The translations under genes and the position numbers were made by a program. The notes beneath the pieces were generated by a model that made no database searches, had not been told where the DNA came from, and worked only from the letters and a program-made list of their open reading frames with translations. A stretch of DNA of 64,000 bases from Clostridia bacterium (lineage in GTDB: Bacteria > Bacillota_A > Clostridia > Christensenellales > Aristaeellaceae), in the NCBI GenBank assembly GCA_017509065.1, contig JAFWQM010000125.1:26196-90195 (forward strand), in the 5' to 3' direction. Positions 8,358 to 17,265 of this stretch are shown here, piece by piece; position 1 is the first letter of the stretch; every line of letters starts with the position of its first letter.

Positions 8358-9433
8358 TTCGCCTCCTTCCGGATGGCATTGGTGGTATCTTTGTCGAAGA
8401 AGTGCATCCGGGTGAACCGCATGGCGGTCTGGTCGCCGTTCTTATGCTCGGCCCAGCCCCGCAGCTTGGCGGAAATACGGTTGCCGCTCCGGTCACCGAT
8501 GTAGCCGTGCACCAGGGTGTTCATGCCCAGGTTTTCATTGGCCGTCACCAGCACGGGAAGGTTCCCGCCCTCGGCGATATCCTCCGGCCGCACGCCCAGC
8601 ACGATCTGCTTGCGAGCGTACCCGGACAGGGTATCCTGCTGTTCAGGCGTGAGTTCCGCTTCAAAGCCCTTGCCCTTGAGCACGCCGTCCTCAAACACAA
8701 CGTCAAAAAAGTTCATGGGCGGCAGGCCGATGAAACTCGCCACGAAAATATTGTCGGGCGAATCATACAGTTCCAGCGGCGTGCCCACCTGCTGCACATG
8801 GCCCATGGACATGCACACGATGCGGTCCGCGAGCGTCAGGGCTTCGGTCTGGTCGTGGGTCACGTAGAGCATGGTGGCTTTCAACCGCTTATGCAGCAAA
8901 AGAATCTCCCGCCGCGTTGCCCCGCGCAGTTTCGCGTCCAGGTTGGAAAGCGGTTCGTCGAACAGGAATACCTTGGGATTGCGCACGATGGAACGGCCCA
9001 TGGCCACGCGCTGCCGCTGGCCGCCGGAAAGCTGCGCGGGCTTTTTGTTCAGCTGGCTGGTCAGGCCCAGAATTTCCGCTGCTGCCAGCACCTTTTTATG
9101 GATCACATTGGGGTTTTCCTTGCGCAGCGTCAGGGAAAAAGCCATGTTTTCATAGATGGTCATGTGGCCGTACAGGGCGTAGTTCTGGAACACCATGGCC
9201 ATATCGCGGTCCTTGGCGGGGGCGGCGGTAATGTCCTTGCCGTCCAGGAACAGCTTGCCCTTGGAAATGTCCTCCAGCCCGGCCACCATCCGCAGGGTGG
9301 TGGATTTGCCACAGCCGGAGGGGCCGACCAGCACGATCAATTCCCCATCGTTCACATGGAGGTTGAAATCAAACACGGCCTGGACGTTGTTGTCGTATAT
9401 CTTGTCGATATGCTGTAAGCTCAATTCTGCCAT
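8354..9433 (-). CDS. MsmX/UgpC-family sugar ABC transporter ATPase
   Basis: A 359-residue ATPase with the same layout as the gene at 4006-5085 but clearly diverged. Walker A is GPSGCGKST (37-45), the signature LSGGQ (135-139), the switch HDQTEALTLADRI, and a TOBE-type C-terminal domain follows. RBS is AAGGAGGGG. It lies inside the importer operon between two pairs of unknown membrane proteins and probably powers the LplB/LplC-type permeases at 12989-14947. A dedicated ATPase inside an LplABC-type operon is less common than use of a shared one. Confidence 0.95.
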   Translation of the reverse strand: MAELSLQHIDKIYDNNVQAVFDFNLHVNDGELIVLVGPSGCGKSTTLRMVAGLEDISKGKLFLDGKDITAAPAKDRDMAMVFQNYALYGHMTIYENMAFSLTLRKENPNVIHKKVLAAAEILGLTSQLNKKPAQLSGGQRQRVAMGRSIVRNPKVFLFDEPLSNLDAKLRGATRREILLLHKRLKATMLYVTHDQTEALTLADRIVCMSMGHVQQVGTPLELYDSPDNIFVASFIGLPPMNFFDVVFEDGVLKGKGFEAELTPEQQDTLSGYARKQIVLGVRPEDIAEGGNLPVLVTANENLGMNTLVHGYIGDRSGNRISAKLRGWAEHKNGDQTAMRFTRMHFFDKDTTNAIRKEAK

Positions 9434-9445
9434 GCTTTCCCCTCC

Positions 9446-9943
9446 TTACGCCTGCCCGGCGTTCCCGGCGGCGATGTGCGCTGCCAGGGCGCGGCTCTTT
9501 TTCAGGTTGATGACTGCGGCGGCGATCAGGCACGCGGCGGAACCGGCCAGATAAATCACTACGCGGATGAACTGGGGATTCTGCATCACCGTGACCTCCG
9601 CCCCGCTGATCTTTACAACCGCCTGATGCGCCTGCAGCGGCAGGATGAAAATGCGAATCAGCTGCCCGGCGCCGAGGCCGAAAAGCAGGGTGGAATATTT
9701 CGTCTGATAGTTCTTGACCCCCTCTGAAGCCAGGAACACCATCAGCATAAACAGCAGGTTATAGACGATGGAGCCTCCCACCAGGATCTGGTAATACCAG
9801 GAAGCCACATCGGATTTATATATGGAAACGAAATAAAGAACGTTCAGCAGGATGCCCAGATAGCACAGCCGTGAGGAACTCGTGTTCTTCACGTACTGCA
9901 TCCTGTCCAGCCGGATGTCGCGATCCTCGATGGCCTGCGTCAT
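9446..9943 (-). CDS. Unrecognised four-TM protein in importer operon
   Basis: A 165-residue protein with about four membrane segments (about 25-45, 55-75, 85-102, 128-148). I start at the ATG at 9943, with GAAGGAGG 9 bases upstream and a 4-bp ATGA overlap with the upstream stop; the longer frame to 10000 lacks a ribosome binding site. No family recognised. It is one of four small membrane proteins interleaved with the ATPase in this operon. Confidence 0.72.
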   Translation of the reverse strand: MTQAIEDRDIRLDRMQYVKNTSSSRLCYLGILLNVLYFVSIYKSDVASWYYQILVGGSIVYNLLFMLMVFLASEGVKNYQTKYSTLLFGLGAGQLIRIFILPLQAHQAVVKISGAEVTVMQNPQFIRVVIYLAGSAACLIAAAVINLKKSRALAAHIAAGNAGQA

Positions 9944-10530
9944 GCGACCGCCTCCTTCCCCTGTTTGATCAGGGCTTGTTCTTCTTTCATGAGCACGCAT
10001 TTCCAGATGACATTTGCGATCAGCAGCAGGATGCCCAGCAGCAGCACGCCAAAGACCACGTAATGCACGTCGAACCAGAAGGTGGATTCGGTATAAAGGC
10101 TTTTCTTTTTCACCGCATTGGCCGCCAGCTCCTCAAAGTTGATCTGCAGGAACTGGGCTTTATAGATTTCGATCTGCTGGTGGGCCCACGCGGCAAAGCC
10201 CACGCCCCCGGCTGTCACCAGGGCCACGGCACAGTAATTGCCGATGTAGTATTTCCTGCGGGAGTGGGTGTTGGTCAGGAACAGCACCACGCACAGCAGG
10301 ATCATGCCAATGGAAGCATGCAGGAAATCCCGGTTGAACCCCTGCATGTCATAATATATCCTCGACCCGGTCACGGTGGTTTTTTCCAGTTTTTCCGGGT
10401 TTCGGATCGTATTGTACAGCGCGTCATAGAGGTCCGTCATAATGCCTAAGGAATAGAGGAAGATCACCGCGCAGACGATCAGCAGTCCCACGCACAGGAT
10501 CTTCTGTGCCGTCATTTGTTTCTTATACAT
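9940..10530 (-). CDS. Unrecognised four-TM protein in importer operon
   Basis: A 196-residue protein with membrane segments at about 10-30, 71-88, 95-115 and 157-178. A loop of about 40 residues lies between the first two. RBS GGAGG is 10 bases upstream. It overlaps the next gene by 4 bp. No family is recognised. It is separated from the solute-binding protein gene by 195 bp that hold a GC-rich hairpin and repeats, so it may be expressed at a lower level than the binding protein. Confidence 0.75.
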   Translation of the reverse strand: MYKKQMTAQKILCVGLLIVCAVIFLYSLGIMTDLYDALYNTIRNPEKLEKTTVTGSRIYYDMQGFNRDFLHASIGMILLCVVLFLTNTHSRRKYYIGNYCAVALVTAGGVGFAAWAHQQIEIYKAQFLQINFEELAANAVKKKSLYTESTFWFDVHYVVFGVLLLGILLLIANVIWKCVLMKEEQALIKQGKEAVA

Positions 10531-10570
10531 AATTGACTAACCTCCTGAGCTTGAAAACTTTACGCTGGCA

Positions 10571-10725
10571 TCCGCCCGGGGGCGTGGCCCCCGGGCGGAC
10601 GGCGAGGGGGGAGTCGAGGGATTAGGGATTAGGGAGCAGTGATGTCCATTAATCCCTCACCGCTCAGAACTAAGAACTCAGGACTAAAAACTAATCCCTA
10701 ATCCCTATTCTCTAATCCCTAACAA
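10571..10725. repeat. GC-rich 13-bp hairpin and inverted GGATTAGGG-type repeats
   Basis: A perfect 13-bp palindromic stem (10571-10583 with 10587-10599, loop GTG) is followed by GGGATTAGGGATTAGGGA near 10620 and its inverse CTAATCCCTAATCCCTA near 10693. The same short units recur at about 12860-12990 and 63803-63820. The block lies in the gap after the binding-protein gene on the minus strand and can fold back on itself. Confidence 0.75.
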
Positions 10726-12804
10726 TCACTCCGTAATTTCCGCATAGTAATCCAGCAGCGCTTCCCAGGCGCCTTCCTTGATATCCAGGTACTGCGCGCC
10801 CATCATAGCGTCGGCCACGTAAGCGGCGGCTTCTTCAGCATCGCCCATGCCTTCGGCAGTGAAGCCCTTGGCGATGATGTCCACCAGGATATTTTCCTGA
10901 TCCTTGCCGCCCTGGAACTTGCTGTTCAGCTCGGTGTATTCACCCAGCTGCTGGTTCTCGTTCTTGGTGGTGGGCAGCACGGTGGGCACGGAGGTGTACC
11001 AGGGATTCTCGGCGACGGCCAGCAGGGGATGCTTGATGGTGCCCAGGGCGATGGCCACAGAAATCTTGCCCGCGCCTTCCTTGCCGGCGTCGCAGGTGCA
11101 CTGGTATTCAAACGCCTGGCTCTTCATGAAGCTCAGCGTGGAGCCCAGGAACTGGCGGGCATAGTTGGTGTAGTTGCCGTTGGCCTTGGCCCACAGTTCT
11201 TCCCAGGTCGCGTCCGCAATCACGGGCATTTCTTTGCCGTTGAAGCTAAAGTTCACATAAGTGCCGTCTTCATTGGTCTTGATGAATTCGTCGGGACCAT
11301 AGCTCATGCGGATGGTGCCGGCGGGAGAGTAAGCGTAGTCGATCAGGGCCAGAGCGGCGTTCAGCTTGTTGATGTCGTCGCCAACGCCGGCCTTGGAAAT
11401 GCCCCAGCCGTCCGTCTTGACAGAGCGCCAGGATTCTGTGAAGCGCATGTAGACGCCATCCTCATTGGTGCCGTCGTACCAGCGGGCCACAGGCACCATG
11501 ACCGCCATGTAAGCTTCGCCTTCGCCCATCACGGTCACGTTGTACAGGGTCTGGGTCTGGTTGTAGTCATAGTGCATGAAGCCAAGATCCTGCTCCAGAT
11601 AGTTCTGGGTCTTCACATCTTCGTTATTGATGAACGCCTGGGAGATCAGGCCTTCCTCAGCCAGAGCGTGCATCCGGGCCATGGCTTCGTAAGTAGCCAC
11701 TTCCTGACGGGCGTCGACCAGTTCATTGTCCGCATTCACATACAGGTAATCCTGACGGGATTCCAGACCGCGCACGCCGAACAAATGACCGGCCAGGCGC
11801 ATCATGTCCACACGGCGCTGGTTGTTGGCGTCCTCGCGGGAGAATAGGCCCTGCACGGTATCGGTGCCGTTGAGGGTGAAGGGATTGGCGACCACGCAGC
11901 GCAGCAGCGCTACCAGTTCGTCAGCGTCCCAGGCAGCGTTCTGGCCGATGAACAGATTGCTGCGTTCGGTACCGTAGTAGCCGTTGTACGCCTTGTCGAT
12001 ATATTCTCGCAGCATGTTCACAGCTTCGACACCAGTCATGACACCCTTTTCGTTCATCTTGGCGATAATATTGCCGGCGGCGTCATAGTCCTTGGTCACA
12101 ATTTCAGTAGCGGTGCCATCCAGGGTGGGAGTTTCAATTTCGATCTTGCCTTCGGTGGGCATGTAGGGGGTATACACGGCAGCCGCGGTATCCTTGCAGG
12201 CCTCGGCGGTGAATTCGCCTTCGCCGTCCAGCAGCTTGACCACCCAGTCCACGCGCATCAGCGGCATCCGCTCGATATCGTCCACGCCGTCAAAGTAGGG
12301 GCTGAAGTAGATGGCGCCGGTATCGGTGTTGCCGGTGATGGACAGCTTGACGATGGGGTTCTCGTCCAGATATGCCTTGAAGTTCGGCATCTGATCCAGG
12401 TATTCGCCGATGTTCACGATCAGGCCCGCTTCACCGGCTTCAGTCAGCTTGGCTGCGGTGCCGGACAGCACGTCAACCTGATCGAGCTGTTCCTTCCAAT
12501 AGTCGAATTCCTTGGCAGCACCGTTGCCCTGGTACTTGTCCTCGAACACGACTTTCAGCGTGTCCTGAACCGCCACCCAGGTGGGCTTCAGATCGCCGGA
12601 GTTGTAGGTCTTGCCGTCGGCCAGGGTAATGCCTTCGCCCGCGATGGAGGGATCGAAGGACAGGCCGGTCTTGGCGTTGTTGTAACCGGTAGCCATGCGA
12701 AGCACGGTGCCTTCCGCGTAGGGAAGCGCACTGTCAGCGCCAGCGATGCTGACACAGCTCAGCAGCAGAACCAGTGCCAGCGCCAGAGAAAGGATTTTTT
12801 TCAT
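10726..12804 (-). CDS. Extracellular solute-binding protein of a sugar ABC importer
   Basis: A 692-residue secreted protein. The leader is MKKILSLALALVLLLSC; LLSC could be a weak lipobox with Cys17, or cleavage may occur after AGA near residue 23. The body has the layout of large LplA/YtcQ-type binding proteins, which pair with LplB/LplC permeases. RBS is TAGGAGG. The long size is usual for binding proteins of large plant oligosaccharides. With the GH105 gene in the same operon, pectic oligosaccharides are the likely ligand; that is inference. Confidence 0.9.
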   Translation of the reverse strand: MKKILSLALALVLLLSCVSIAGADSALPYAEGTVLRMATGYNNAKTGLSFDPSIAGEGITLADGKTYNSGDLKPTWVAVQDTLKVVFEDKYQGNGAAKEFDYWKEQLDQVDVLSGTAAKLTEAGEAGLIVNIGEYLDQMPNFKAYLDENPIVKLSITGNTDTGAIYFSPYFDGVDDIERMPLMRVDWVVKLLDGEGEFTAEACKDTAAAVYTPYMPTEGKIEIETPTLDGTATEIVTKDYDAAGNIIAKMNEKGVMTGVEAVNMLREYIDKAYNGYYGTERSNLFIGQNAAWDADELVALLRCVVANPFTLNGTDTVQGLFSREDANNQRRVDMMRLAGHLFGVRGLESRQDYLYVNADNELVDARQEVATYEAMARMHALAEEGLISQAFINNEDVKTQNYLEQDLGFMHYDYNQTQTLYNVTVMGEGEAYMAVMVPVARWYDGTNEDGVYMRFTESWRSVKTDGWGISKAGVGDDINKLNAALALIDYAYSPAGTIRMSYGPDEFIKTNEDGTYVNFSFNGKEMPVIADATWEELWAKANGNYTNYARQFLGSTLSFMKSQAFEYQCTCDAGKEGAGKISVAIALGTIKHPLLAVAENPWYTSVPTVLPTTKNENQQLGEYTELNSKFQGGKDQENILVDIIAKGFTAEGMGDAEEAAAYVADAMMGAQYLDIKEGAWEALLDYYAEITE

Positions 12805-12988
12805 GAGATTTACCTCCTATATTATTACGGCCCAGACCGTCGGGCCAGGGGGGACGGGGGGAGAACAGGGATTAGGGACGAGGGATTAGGGATCAGGCAA
12901 TAGAGATTAGACAATAAAACCGTTGATTGTCAGCTTTACCGCGTGAGGTTTCTCATATAAAACTAATCCCTATTCCCTAATCCCTAAA
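12805..12988. repeat. Repeat-filled gap between permease and binding-protein genes
   Basis: Holds two GGGATTAGGG units near 12861 and 12880 and an inverse TAATCCCTATTCCCTAATCC near 12964. Together they can form a long hairpin in the mRNA between the permease and binding-protein genes. A GGCCC/GGGCC palindrome lies near 12832. Otherwise nothing is seen. Confidence 0.65.
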
Positions 12989-13879
12989 TCACTCCTTCAC
13001 GCCTCCGGCGTTCGCGCCTTTGGCGAAGTACTTTTGGATGAAGGGGTAAATAATGAGGATGGGCACGATGGAGCAGACAATCAGGGCATAGATCATGGAG
13101 TCGGGCGCGTAAATCTCCGCCCAGCCGGTCATCTGGTCAGGGTCAGTGTAGGTTTCCAATTGCAGGCGGATGAACACCTGCAGCGGATGCTCATGGGAGT
13201 TGGAAATCATCTGGCGCGCCCAGAAATAGCCGTTCCATCGGGAGATGGCGAAGAACAGCGCTACGGTGGCGATGGTGGATTTGCTCATGGGGATGTAGAC
13301 TTTGCTGAGCACCTGGAACTCTGTCGCGCCGTCCACCACGGCGGCTTCCTCGATTTCGCTCGGCACGTTCTCAAAGGCATTGCGCAGCAGGATGATGTTC
13401 ATGGCTGCCATGCCCATGGCAATGACCACCAGCCATTTATCGTCCATAATGCCCACGGCGCGGAACACCTTCTGCGTGTCCAGATAGTTCAGGTACTGGG
13501 GCACGATACCGGCTGAGAACCACATGGTGAACACCAGGAAGAAATTGAACGTCTTACGGAACAAAAGCCGCTTTTTGCTCAGGGCATACGCGCCCAGGAT
13601 GGCCACGCCCAGGGACCACACCGTGCCGTAGAAGGTGAGGAACAGGGTGTTGGAATAGGAATTCCAGAACATGTTGTCGTTGAACATGCGGCCAAAAGCC
13701 TGGAATTGCACATCCTTGGGGAACAGCACGACCTCTCCGTACTCCACCGCGTGCCGTCCGCTCAGGGACGCGGACACGGCGTATACAAAGGGATACAGGC
13801 AGGCCAGAGCGAACACCGTCAGCAGGGTATAGCTGATGATTTTAAAAATCAGTTCGGAGATTTCAAGCTTTCTTTTCAT
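12989..13879 (-). CDS. LplC/YtcP-type sugar ABC permease
   Basis: A 296-residue inner-membrane permease with six predicted segments. The EAA loop EIEEAAVVDGATEFQVLSKVYIPMSKS lies near residue 195. The C-terminus PFIQKYFAKGANAGGVKE is the hallmark of CarB/LplC-type MalG-like permeases. RBS is GAGGAGG. It follows the partner permease at 13892-14947 by 12 bp. The pair forms the channel for the binding protein encoded just downstream. Confidence 0.94.
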   Translation of the reverse strand: MKRKLEISELIFKIISYTLLTVFALACLYPFVYAVSASLSGRHAVEYGEVVLFPKDVQFQAFGRMFNDNMFWNSYSNTLFLTFYGTVWSLGVAILGAYALSKKRLLFRKTFNFFLVFTMWFSAGIVPQYLNYLDTQKVFRAVGIMDDKWLVVIAMGMAAMNIILLRNAFENVPSEIEEAAVVDGATEFQVLSKVYIPMSKSTIATVALFFAISRWNGYFWARQMISNSHEHPLQVFIRLQLETYTDPDQMTGWAEIYAPDSMIYALIVCSIVPILIIYPFIQKYFAKGANAGGVKE

Positions 13880-13891
13880 GCCCGGCCCTCC

Positions 13892-14947
13892 TCAGTACAG
13901 CGACGTGTTTGCCGCCTTGCGGGCGATGGTGTTCGCGCCGATGACCAGCAGCATGCCCACCACGTTGTTCATCATTTCCGCCGCGCTGGCGATTCCGGTG
14001 CCCGCGCCGCCGGAAAGGCCGGTACGGTAAGCCAGAGTAGAAATCACGTCGGCGGTCACATAGGTCTTCGTGTTGTAGAGCAGCAATACCTTTTCATAGC
14101 CAATGTTCAGCAGGGAACCGATACGAGTAATGAGCATGATCACAATGGTCGACAGGATGCTTGGCAGCACCACGTAGCGCATCTGGGCCCACTTGTTCGC
14201 GCCGTCAATCTGGGCGGCCTCGTAGCTGGTAGGCGAAATGGCGATAATCGCGGCAAAGTACACGATGCTGTCATAGCCCGCGCCCTCCCAGATGCCGCTG
14301 ATCTGGTAAATGGCGCGGAAGAAGTTGAAGTTATTGAGCAGGCCCGCGTTGCCAACCTCCTGGGAAATCAGTCCGAGCTTCACCAGCCCCTGGCTCACGA
14401 TGCCCATCTGGCCGATCAGGGAGCCCTGCTTCACCAGCATCGTGACCAAAGAAGTCATGACGACGGTGGACATGAACTTGGGCAGGTAGGTCATTACCTG
14501 ATACACGCTGCGGGCCGCGTTGGAGCGGATTTCGTTGAAGAACAGCGCCAGAATGATGGGCATGGGGAAGCCGAAGCACAGGCCGTAAAAGCTGAGCAGG
14601 AAGGTGTTGCGCATGGCCATCCAGAAATTCTGGCTCAGGCTGTCCCCGCCGATCAGCAGGCGCTTGAAATAGCTGAAGCCCGAAAAGAGCTGCTCGCTGA
14701 CCGGAAGCACCGTGTCGGACACCTTGAAGCAGCCCAGCAGCTCGTACATGGGGAAGTACCGCCAGAACAGGAACACCAGCAGCATCGGCACCAGCATCAG
14801 GTACAGCCGCCAGTCCTTGAGGATGGTGCGGCCGACATGGAGCCAGTAATGCTTTTCCACATCGTCCCGGACAACCTGTTCAGGATTCTCCCGGTACGTG
14901 CCGGTGGCTTTGTCGAGGATCAAAAAATCCCCCGCCTGACTCTTCAT
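13892..14947 (-). CDS. LplB-type sugar ABC permease
   Basis: A 351-residue permease with an N-terminal cytoplasmic extension of about 45 residues, then six membrane segments. The EAA loop SYEAAQIDGANKWAQMRYVVLPSI is near residue 245, and the end NTIARKAANTSLY is typical of LplB. RBS is GAGGAGG. Its ATG overlaps the stop of the upstream membrane-protein gene (ATGA, 14944-14947), so that protein is translationally linked with the importer. Confidence 0.94.
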   Translation of the reverse strand: MKSQAGDFLILDKATGTYRENPEQVVRDDVEKHYWLHVGRTILKDWRLYLMLVPMLLVFLFWRYFPMYELLGCFKVSDTVLPVSEQLFSGFSYFKRLLIGGDSLSQNFWMAMRNTFLLSFYGLCFGFPMPIILALFFNEIRSNAARSVYQVMTYLPKFMSTVVMTSLVTMLVKQGSLIGQMGIVSQGLVKLGLISQEVGNAGLLNNFNFFRAIYQISGIWEGAGYDSIVYFAAIIAISPTSYEAAQIDGANKWAQMRYVVLPSILSTIVIMLITRIGSLLNIGYEKVLLLYNTKTYVTADVISTLAYRTGLSGGAGTGIASAAEMMNNVVGMLLVIGANTIARKAANTSLY

Positions 14948-15534
14948 CGATATCCTCCTCTTTCTTCTTCCTGTTCGGCCCGCAGCCGGAGCAGGTAGTG
15001 ATATTGATCTTCAAACACTCCGTCCAGCCGCCGCACGATCCACAGGATCACCAGCGTGAACAGGAGAGACACAACGTCGGTAGCAAAGAACCCGGCCGCG
15101 CTTGCTGCGCCGATGCCCAGGACAAGGGACAGCAGGAACCGGCCCGCCCACATCAGCAGCATGACGCACAGGCCGTACAGCAGCGTTTTGAGCGCGTCGA
15201 GGCGCACTTTCTCTTCCCCGCCCAGCGCTTTCACCAGCGGCAGCGCGGCGAGGGAAAGCAGATTGCCCAGGCAGTAAATCAGGTATTGCTTCCATCCGCC
15301 GCCGGACATATAACAGAACACCGCGCCGCCGATTACGGCATGGATGGCTGCCCACGGACCCCAGCGGATCATCACGATCGCGACGACCACCGGAACGACG
15401 GACACGGTGAAGGGCTGGCCGGGAAACCATTTGCGCGCAGCGAGCACGACGACAGACTCAAACAGGATCACCATGAGTGCGAAAATGCTCAGATCAATAT
15501 TCCTGTAGCGCTGCGCCGCTCTGGATCCCCTCAC
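14944..15534 (-). CDS. Six-TM membrane protein, ECF S-component-like
   Basis: A 196-residue hydrophobic protein with about six membrane segments and glycine- and alanine-rich turns such as RWGPWAAIHAVIGGAVF, reminiscent of substrate-binding S components of ECF vitamin transporters. The resemblance is not diagnostic. I use the GTG at 15534, preceded by GGGAGGTG with 5-base spacing, instead of an upstream ATG at 15624 that has no ribosome binding site. It is the first gene of the importer operon and ends in a charged tail (RAEQEEERGGYR). Function unknown. Confidence 0.7.
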   Translation of the reverse strand: MRGSRAAQRYRNIDLSIFALMVILFESVVVLAARKWFPGQPFTVSVVPVVVAIVMIRWGPWAAIHAVIGGAVFCYMSGGGWKQYLIYCLGNLLSLAALPLVKALGGEEKVRLDALKTLLYGLCVMLLMWAGRFLLSLVLGIGAASAAGFFATDVVSLLFTLVILWIVRRLDGVFEDQYHYLLRLRAEQEEERGGYR

Positions 15535-15583
15535 GCCTTCACCTCCCGGCCCAAAATGACCGTTTTGTCCATATTTATATATT

Positions 15584-15612
15584 ATTATACAGAGAATCAA
15601 TATACCCGTAAA
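15584..15612 (-). promoter_or_regulatory. Promoter of the glycan importer operon
   Basis: On the minus strand TTTACG, a 17-base spacer and TATAAT (15589-15584) lie about 50 bases before the GTG at 15534. The -35 matches only four of six consensus bases. The rest of 15535-15743 shows no gene. Confidence 0.5.
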
Positions 15613-15743
15613 TACCATAAACATCCCGGCTTATGCACAAAACAGATATTATTTGACTCCAGCGGAGACAAAATGGGCCTTTCAATTCGTCTGAACAGCC
15701 GCGCTGGAAAGATTCAAAACAGTCCGATGAAGGCTTGCTGCGC

Positions 15744-16592
15744 TCATCCAACCGTGATGACGTGACGCTTTTTGATGGTCTGGCCTTTTTCAATGCGCAT
15801 GAACCCGGGCTTCCGGTCGATTTCGGCGGGCGCGTCGATGAAGTCCGGGCCGTTGCACCAGGGCTCGATGCAGATGTACGGCGCGCCGGGCTTCGTCCAC
15901 AGCAGCAGGAAGGGGCAGTCCGGGAAGTCTACGCGGATGGTGCGGTCGTTTTTGTCAGTCCGCAGGGTCACGCCGCGGCTTTTCGGGGAACGGAACACCA
16001 GCGCGTCCTCCTGGAAATATGCATATTTCAGGGGCAGCGTCTTCGTGTTTTCGGCAATGGTCACAGTGTTGTGGCTGTTCAGGCTGCCGATGAGCTCCGT
16101 ATGCTGAAGCGTTTCCATTTTGTCGAACACGATCTCGTAGCCCTCGATGCCTCCGGGTGTAGCGTAAGCCTCATGGGAACCGATGGAAAAGCAAAAAGGA
16201 CGTTCATCCCGGCTGGTGACAGCGTAGGTCACGTCCAGTTGGTTTCCGTCCACGGCGAAGATGGCCCGGAGGTCATACTCGAAAGGGAAGCCCTCGTCCT
16301 TTTCCTGGAGCAGGAAGGTGGCCTGGCTGTCCTTCACGTCCTCCACCTGCCATTCAAGCGGGCGGATGAAGCCGTGTTTTTGCATGGGATACCATTTGCC
16401 CTGCCATTCATAGCCGTCATCCTTCATCCCGCCTGCAACCGGGAACAGGATCGGCGCGCGGTTAGGCCAAAACTTCGGGTCGCCGTCGAACATGCGCTCG
16501 ATGCCGTTCTGATCCAGAATAGATTGAATCTCCGCGCCGACGGAGGAAATGGTTACGGTGATCTGGCTGCTCCTGATGGTGACCAGCTGCAT
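15744..16592 (-). CDS. Aldose 1-epimerase family protein
   Basis: A 282-residue beta-sandwich protein of the galactose mutarotase superfamily (YihR/YeaD-like group). Visible features: RAPILFPVAGGMKDDGYEWQ with QKHGFIRPLEWQ (about 45-80, substrate histidine region), SIGSHEAYATPGG (about 145), and WTKPGAPYICIEPWCNGPDF near residue 235 with the family's catalytic glutamate. It interconverts sugar anomers in the cytoplasm. It stands alone between the importer promoter and a repeat region. The substrate is not predictable. Confidence 0.9.
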   Translation of the reverse strand: MQLVTIRSSQITVTISSVGAEIQSILDQNGIERMFDGDPKFWPNRAPILFPVAGGMKDDGYEWQGKWYPMQKHGFIRPLEWQVEDVKDSQATFLLQEKDEGFPFEYDLRAIFAVDGNQLDVTYAVTSRDERPFCFSIGSHEAYATPGGIEGYEIVFDKMETLQHTELIGSLNSHNTVTIAENTKTLPLKYAYFQEDALVFRSPKSRGVTLRTDKNDRTIRVDFPDCPFLLLWTKPGAPYICIEPWCNGPDFIDAPAEIDRKPGFMRIEKGQTIKKRHVITVG

Positions 16593-16617
16593 GGTTCATC
16601 GCCCGCTTTCTTTCAGT

Positions 16618-16722
16618 TTTTGTAAAGAGAGTACAGGGTTCAGGTTTGAACTGTTTCAAGCTAAACGATCTGTCGCGTACAGACTATCTAAACTGTACTC
16701 TGAACTCTGTACTCTGCTTATT
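16618..16722. repeat. Inverted GTACAG/CTGTAC-type repeat
   Basis: GAGAGTACAGGGTTCAGG near 16627 and its imperfect inverse CTGTACTCTGAACTCTGTACTC near 16697 can fold together. The unit recurs at about 17155-17260. It fills the gap between the aldose epimerase gene and the zinc-ribbon gene. Confidence 0.6.
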
Positions 16723-17098
16723 ATTCTTCTTCCTCTTCCTCTGTTTCTTCTTCGGTTTCCGCGGCGTCTTCCGTTTCCTCCTCCTCGCTGTTCTGGGCGA
16801 AGAAGGCGTCGGTCAGTTCTTTCGCCTCGCCATAGCGGTCGAAGCTGACGTAATAATCAAAGGTTTCTGTGAGCAGACCGGTCAGCATCGCCATCGCCGC
16901 GCCTTTGCTGCTTTTCTGCTCGAAGGGGATCTCGTTCTGTTTCAGCAGGTCAGCCACCATTTCCTGCCATATCGAGCTGACAGAAATGAGGAAGCAAGGG
17001 TCATCCGCCTGCGGTTCCCGGCCTTTGCGCTTCCCGCACACCGGGCATTTTTCCGCTTCGTCGTAAAGCCGTTTGCAATCAGGACAATAAAGCAGCAT
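16721..17098 (-). CDS. Zinc-ribbon protein with acidic tail
   Basis: A 125-residue protein with an N-terminal zinc ribbon (MLLYCPDCKRL...CPVCG, two CxxC pairs within the first 25 residues). A DUF2007-like domain follows (about 45-105: PCFLISVSSIWQEMVADLLKQ and the later FDYYVSFDRYGEAKEL). The tail of about 25 residues is nearly all glutamate. Start chosen at 17098 because AAGGAGG is 8 bases upstream; an ATG two codons earlier is too close. DUF2007 proteins are small putative signalling proteins of unknown mechanism. The domain call is moderate, the layout certain. Confidence 0.75.
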   Translation of the reverse strand: MLLYCPDCKRLYDEAEKCPVCGKRKGREPQADDPCFLISVSSIWQEMVADLLKQNEIPFEQKSSKGAAMAMLTGLLTETFDYYVSFDRYGEAKELTDAFFAQNSEEEETEDAAETEEETEEEEEE

Positions 17099-17144
17099 CT
17101 TCATTTCCTCCTTTTTCATGAAAAATGAAAGCATTGTAAGATGA

Positions 17145-17262
17145 TGGGAATAAAGTGTACAGAGTACAGAGTTCAGAGTACAGATTATCATGCTTTTGCA
17201 AAATGGTACGGTGGTAAAGTGAAAAAACCGTCTCTTCTGTACTCTGCACTGTGTACGTTAAA
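17145..17262. repeat. Inverted GTACAGAG-type repeat
   Basis: GTACAGAGTACAGAGTTCAG near 17157 and an inverse TCTGTACTCTGCACTGTGTA near 17236 flank about 60 bp without a gene. Same family as 16618-16722. It separates the zinc-ribbon gene from the ArsC-like gene. Confidence 0.6.
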
Positions 17263-17265
17263 AAC

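Noticed and set aside
12853..12990. Telomere-like or CRISPR-like tandem array from the GGGATTAGGG units
   Set aside because: Units are few, imperfect and mostly arranged as inverted pairs; they fit interspersed intergenic repeats.
13706..14998. Plus-strand ORF of 430 codons opposite the LplB/LplC permease genes
   Set aside because: Antisense of two overlapping permease genes with clear EAA loops; low-complexity shadow.
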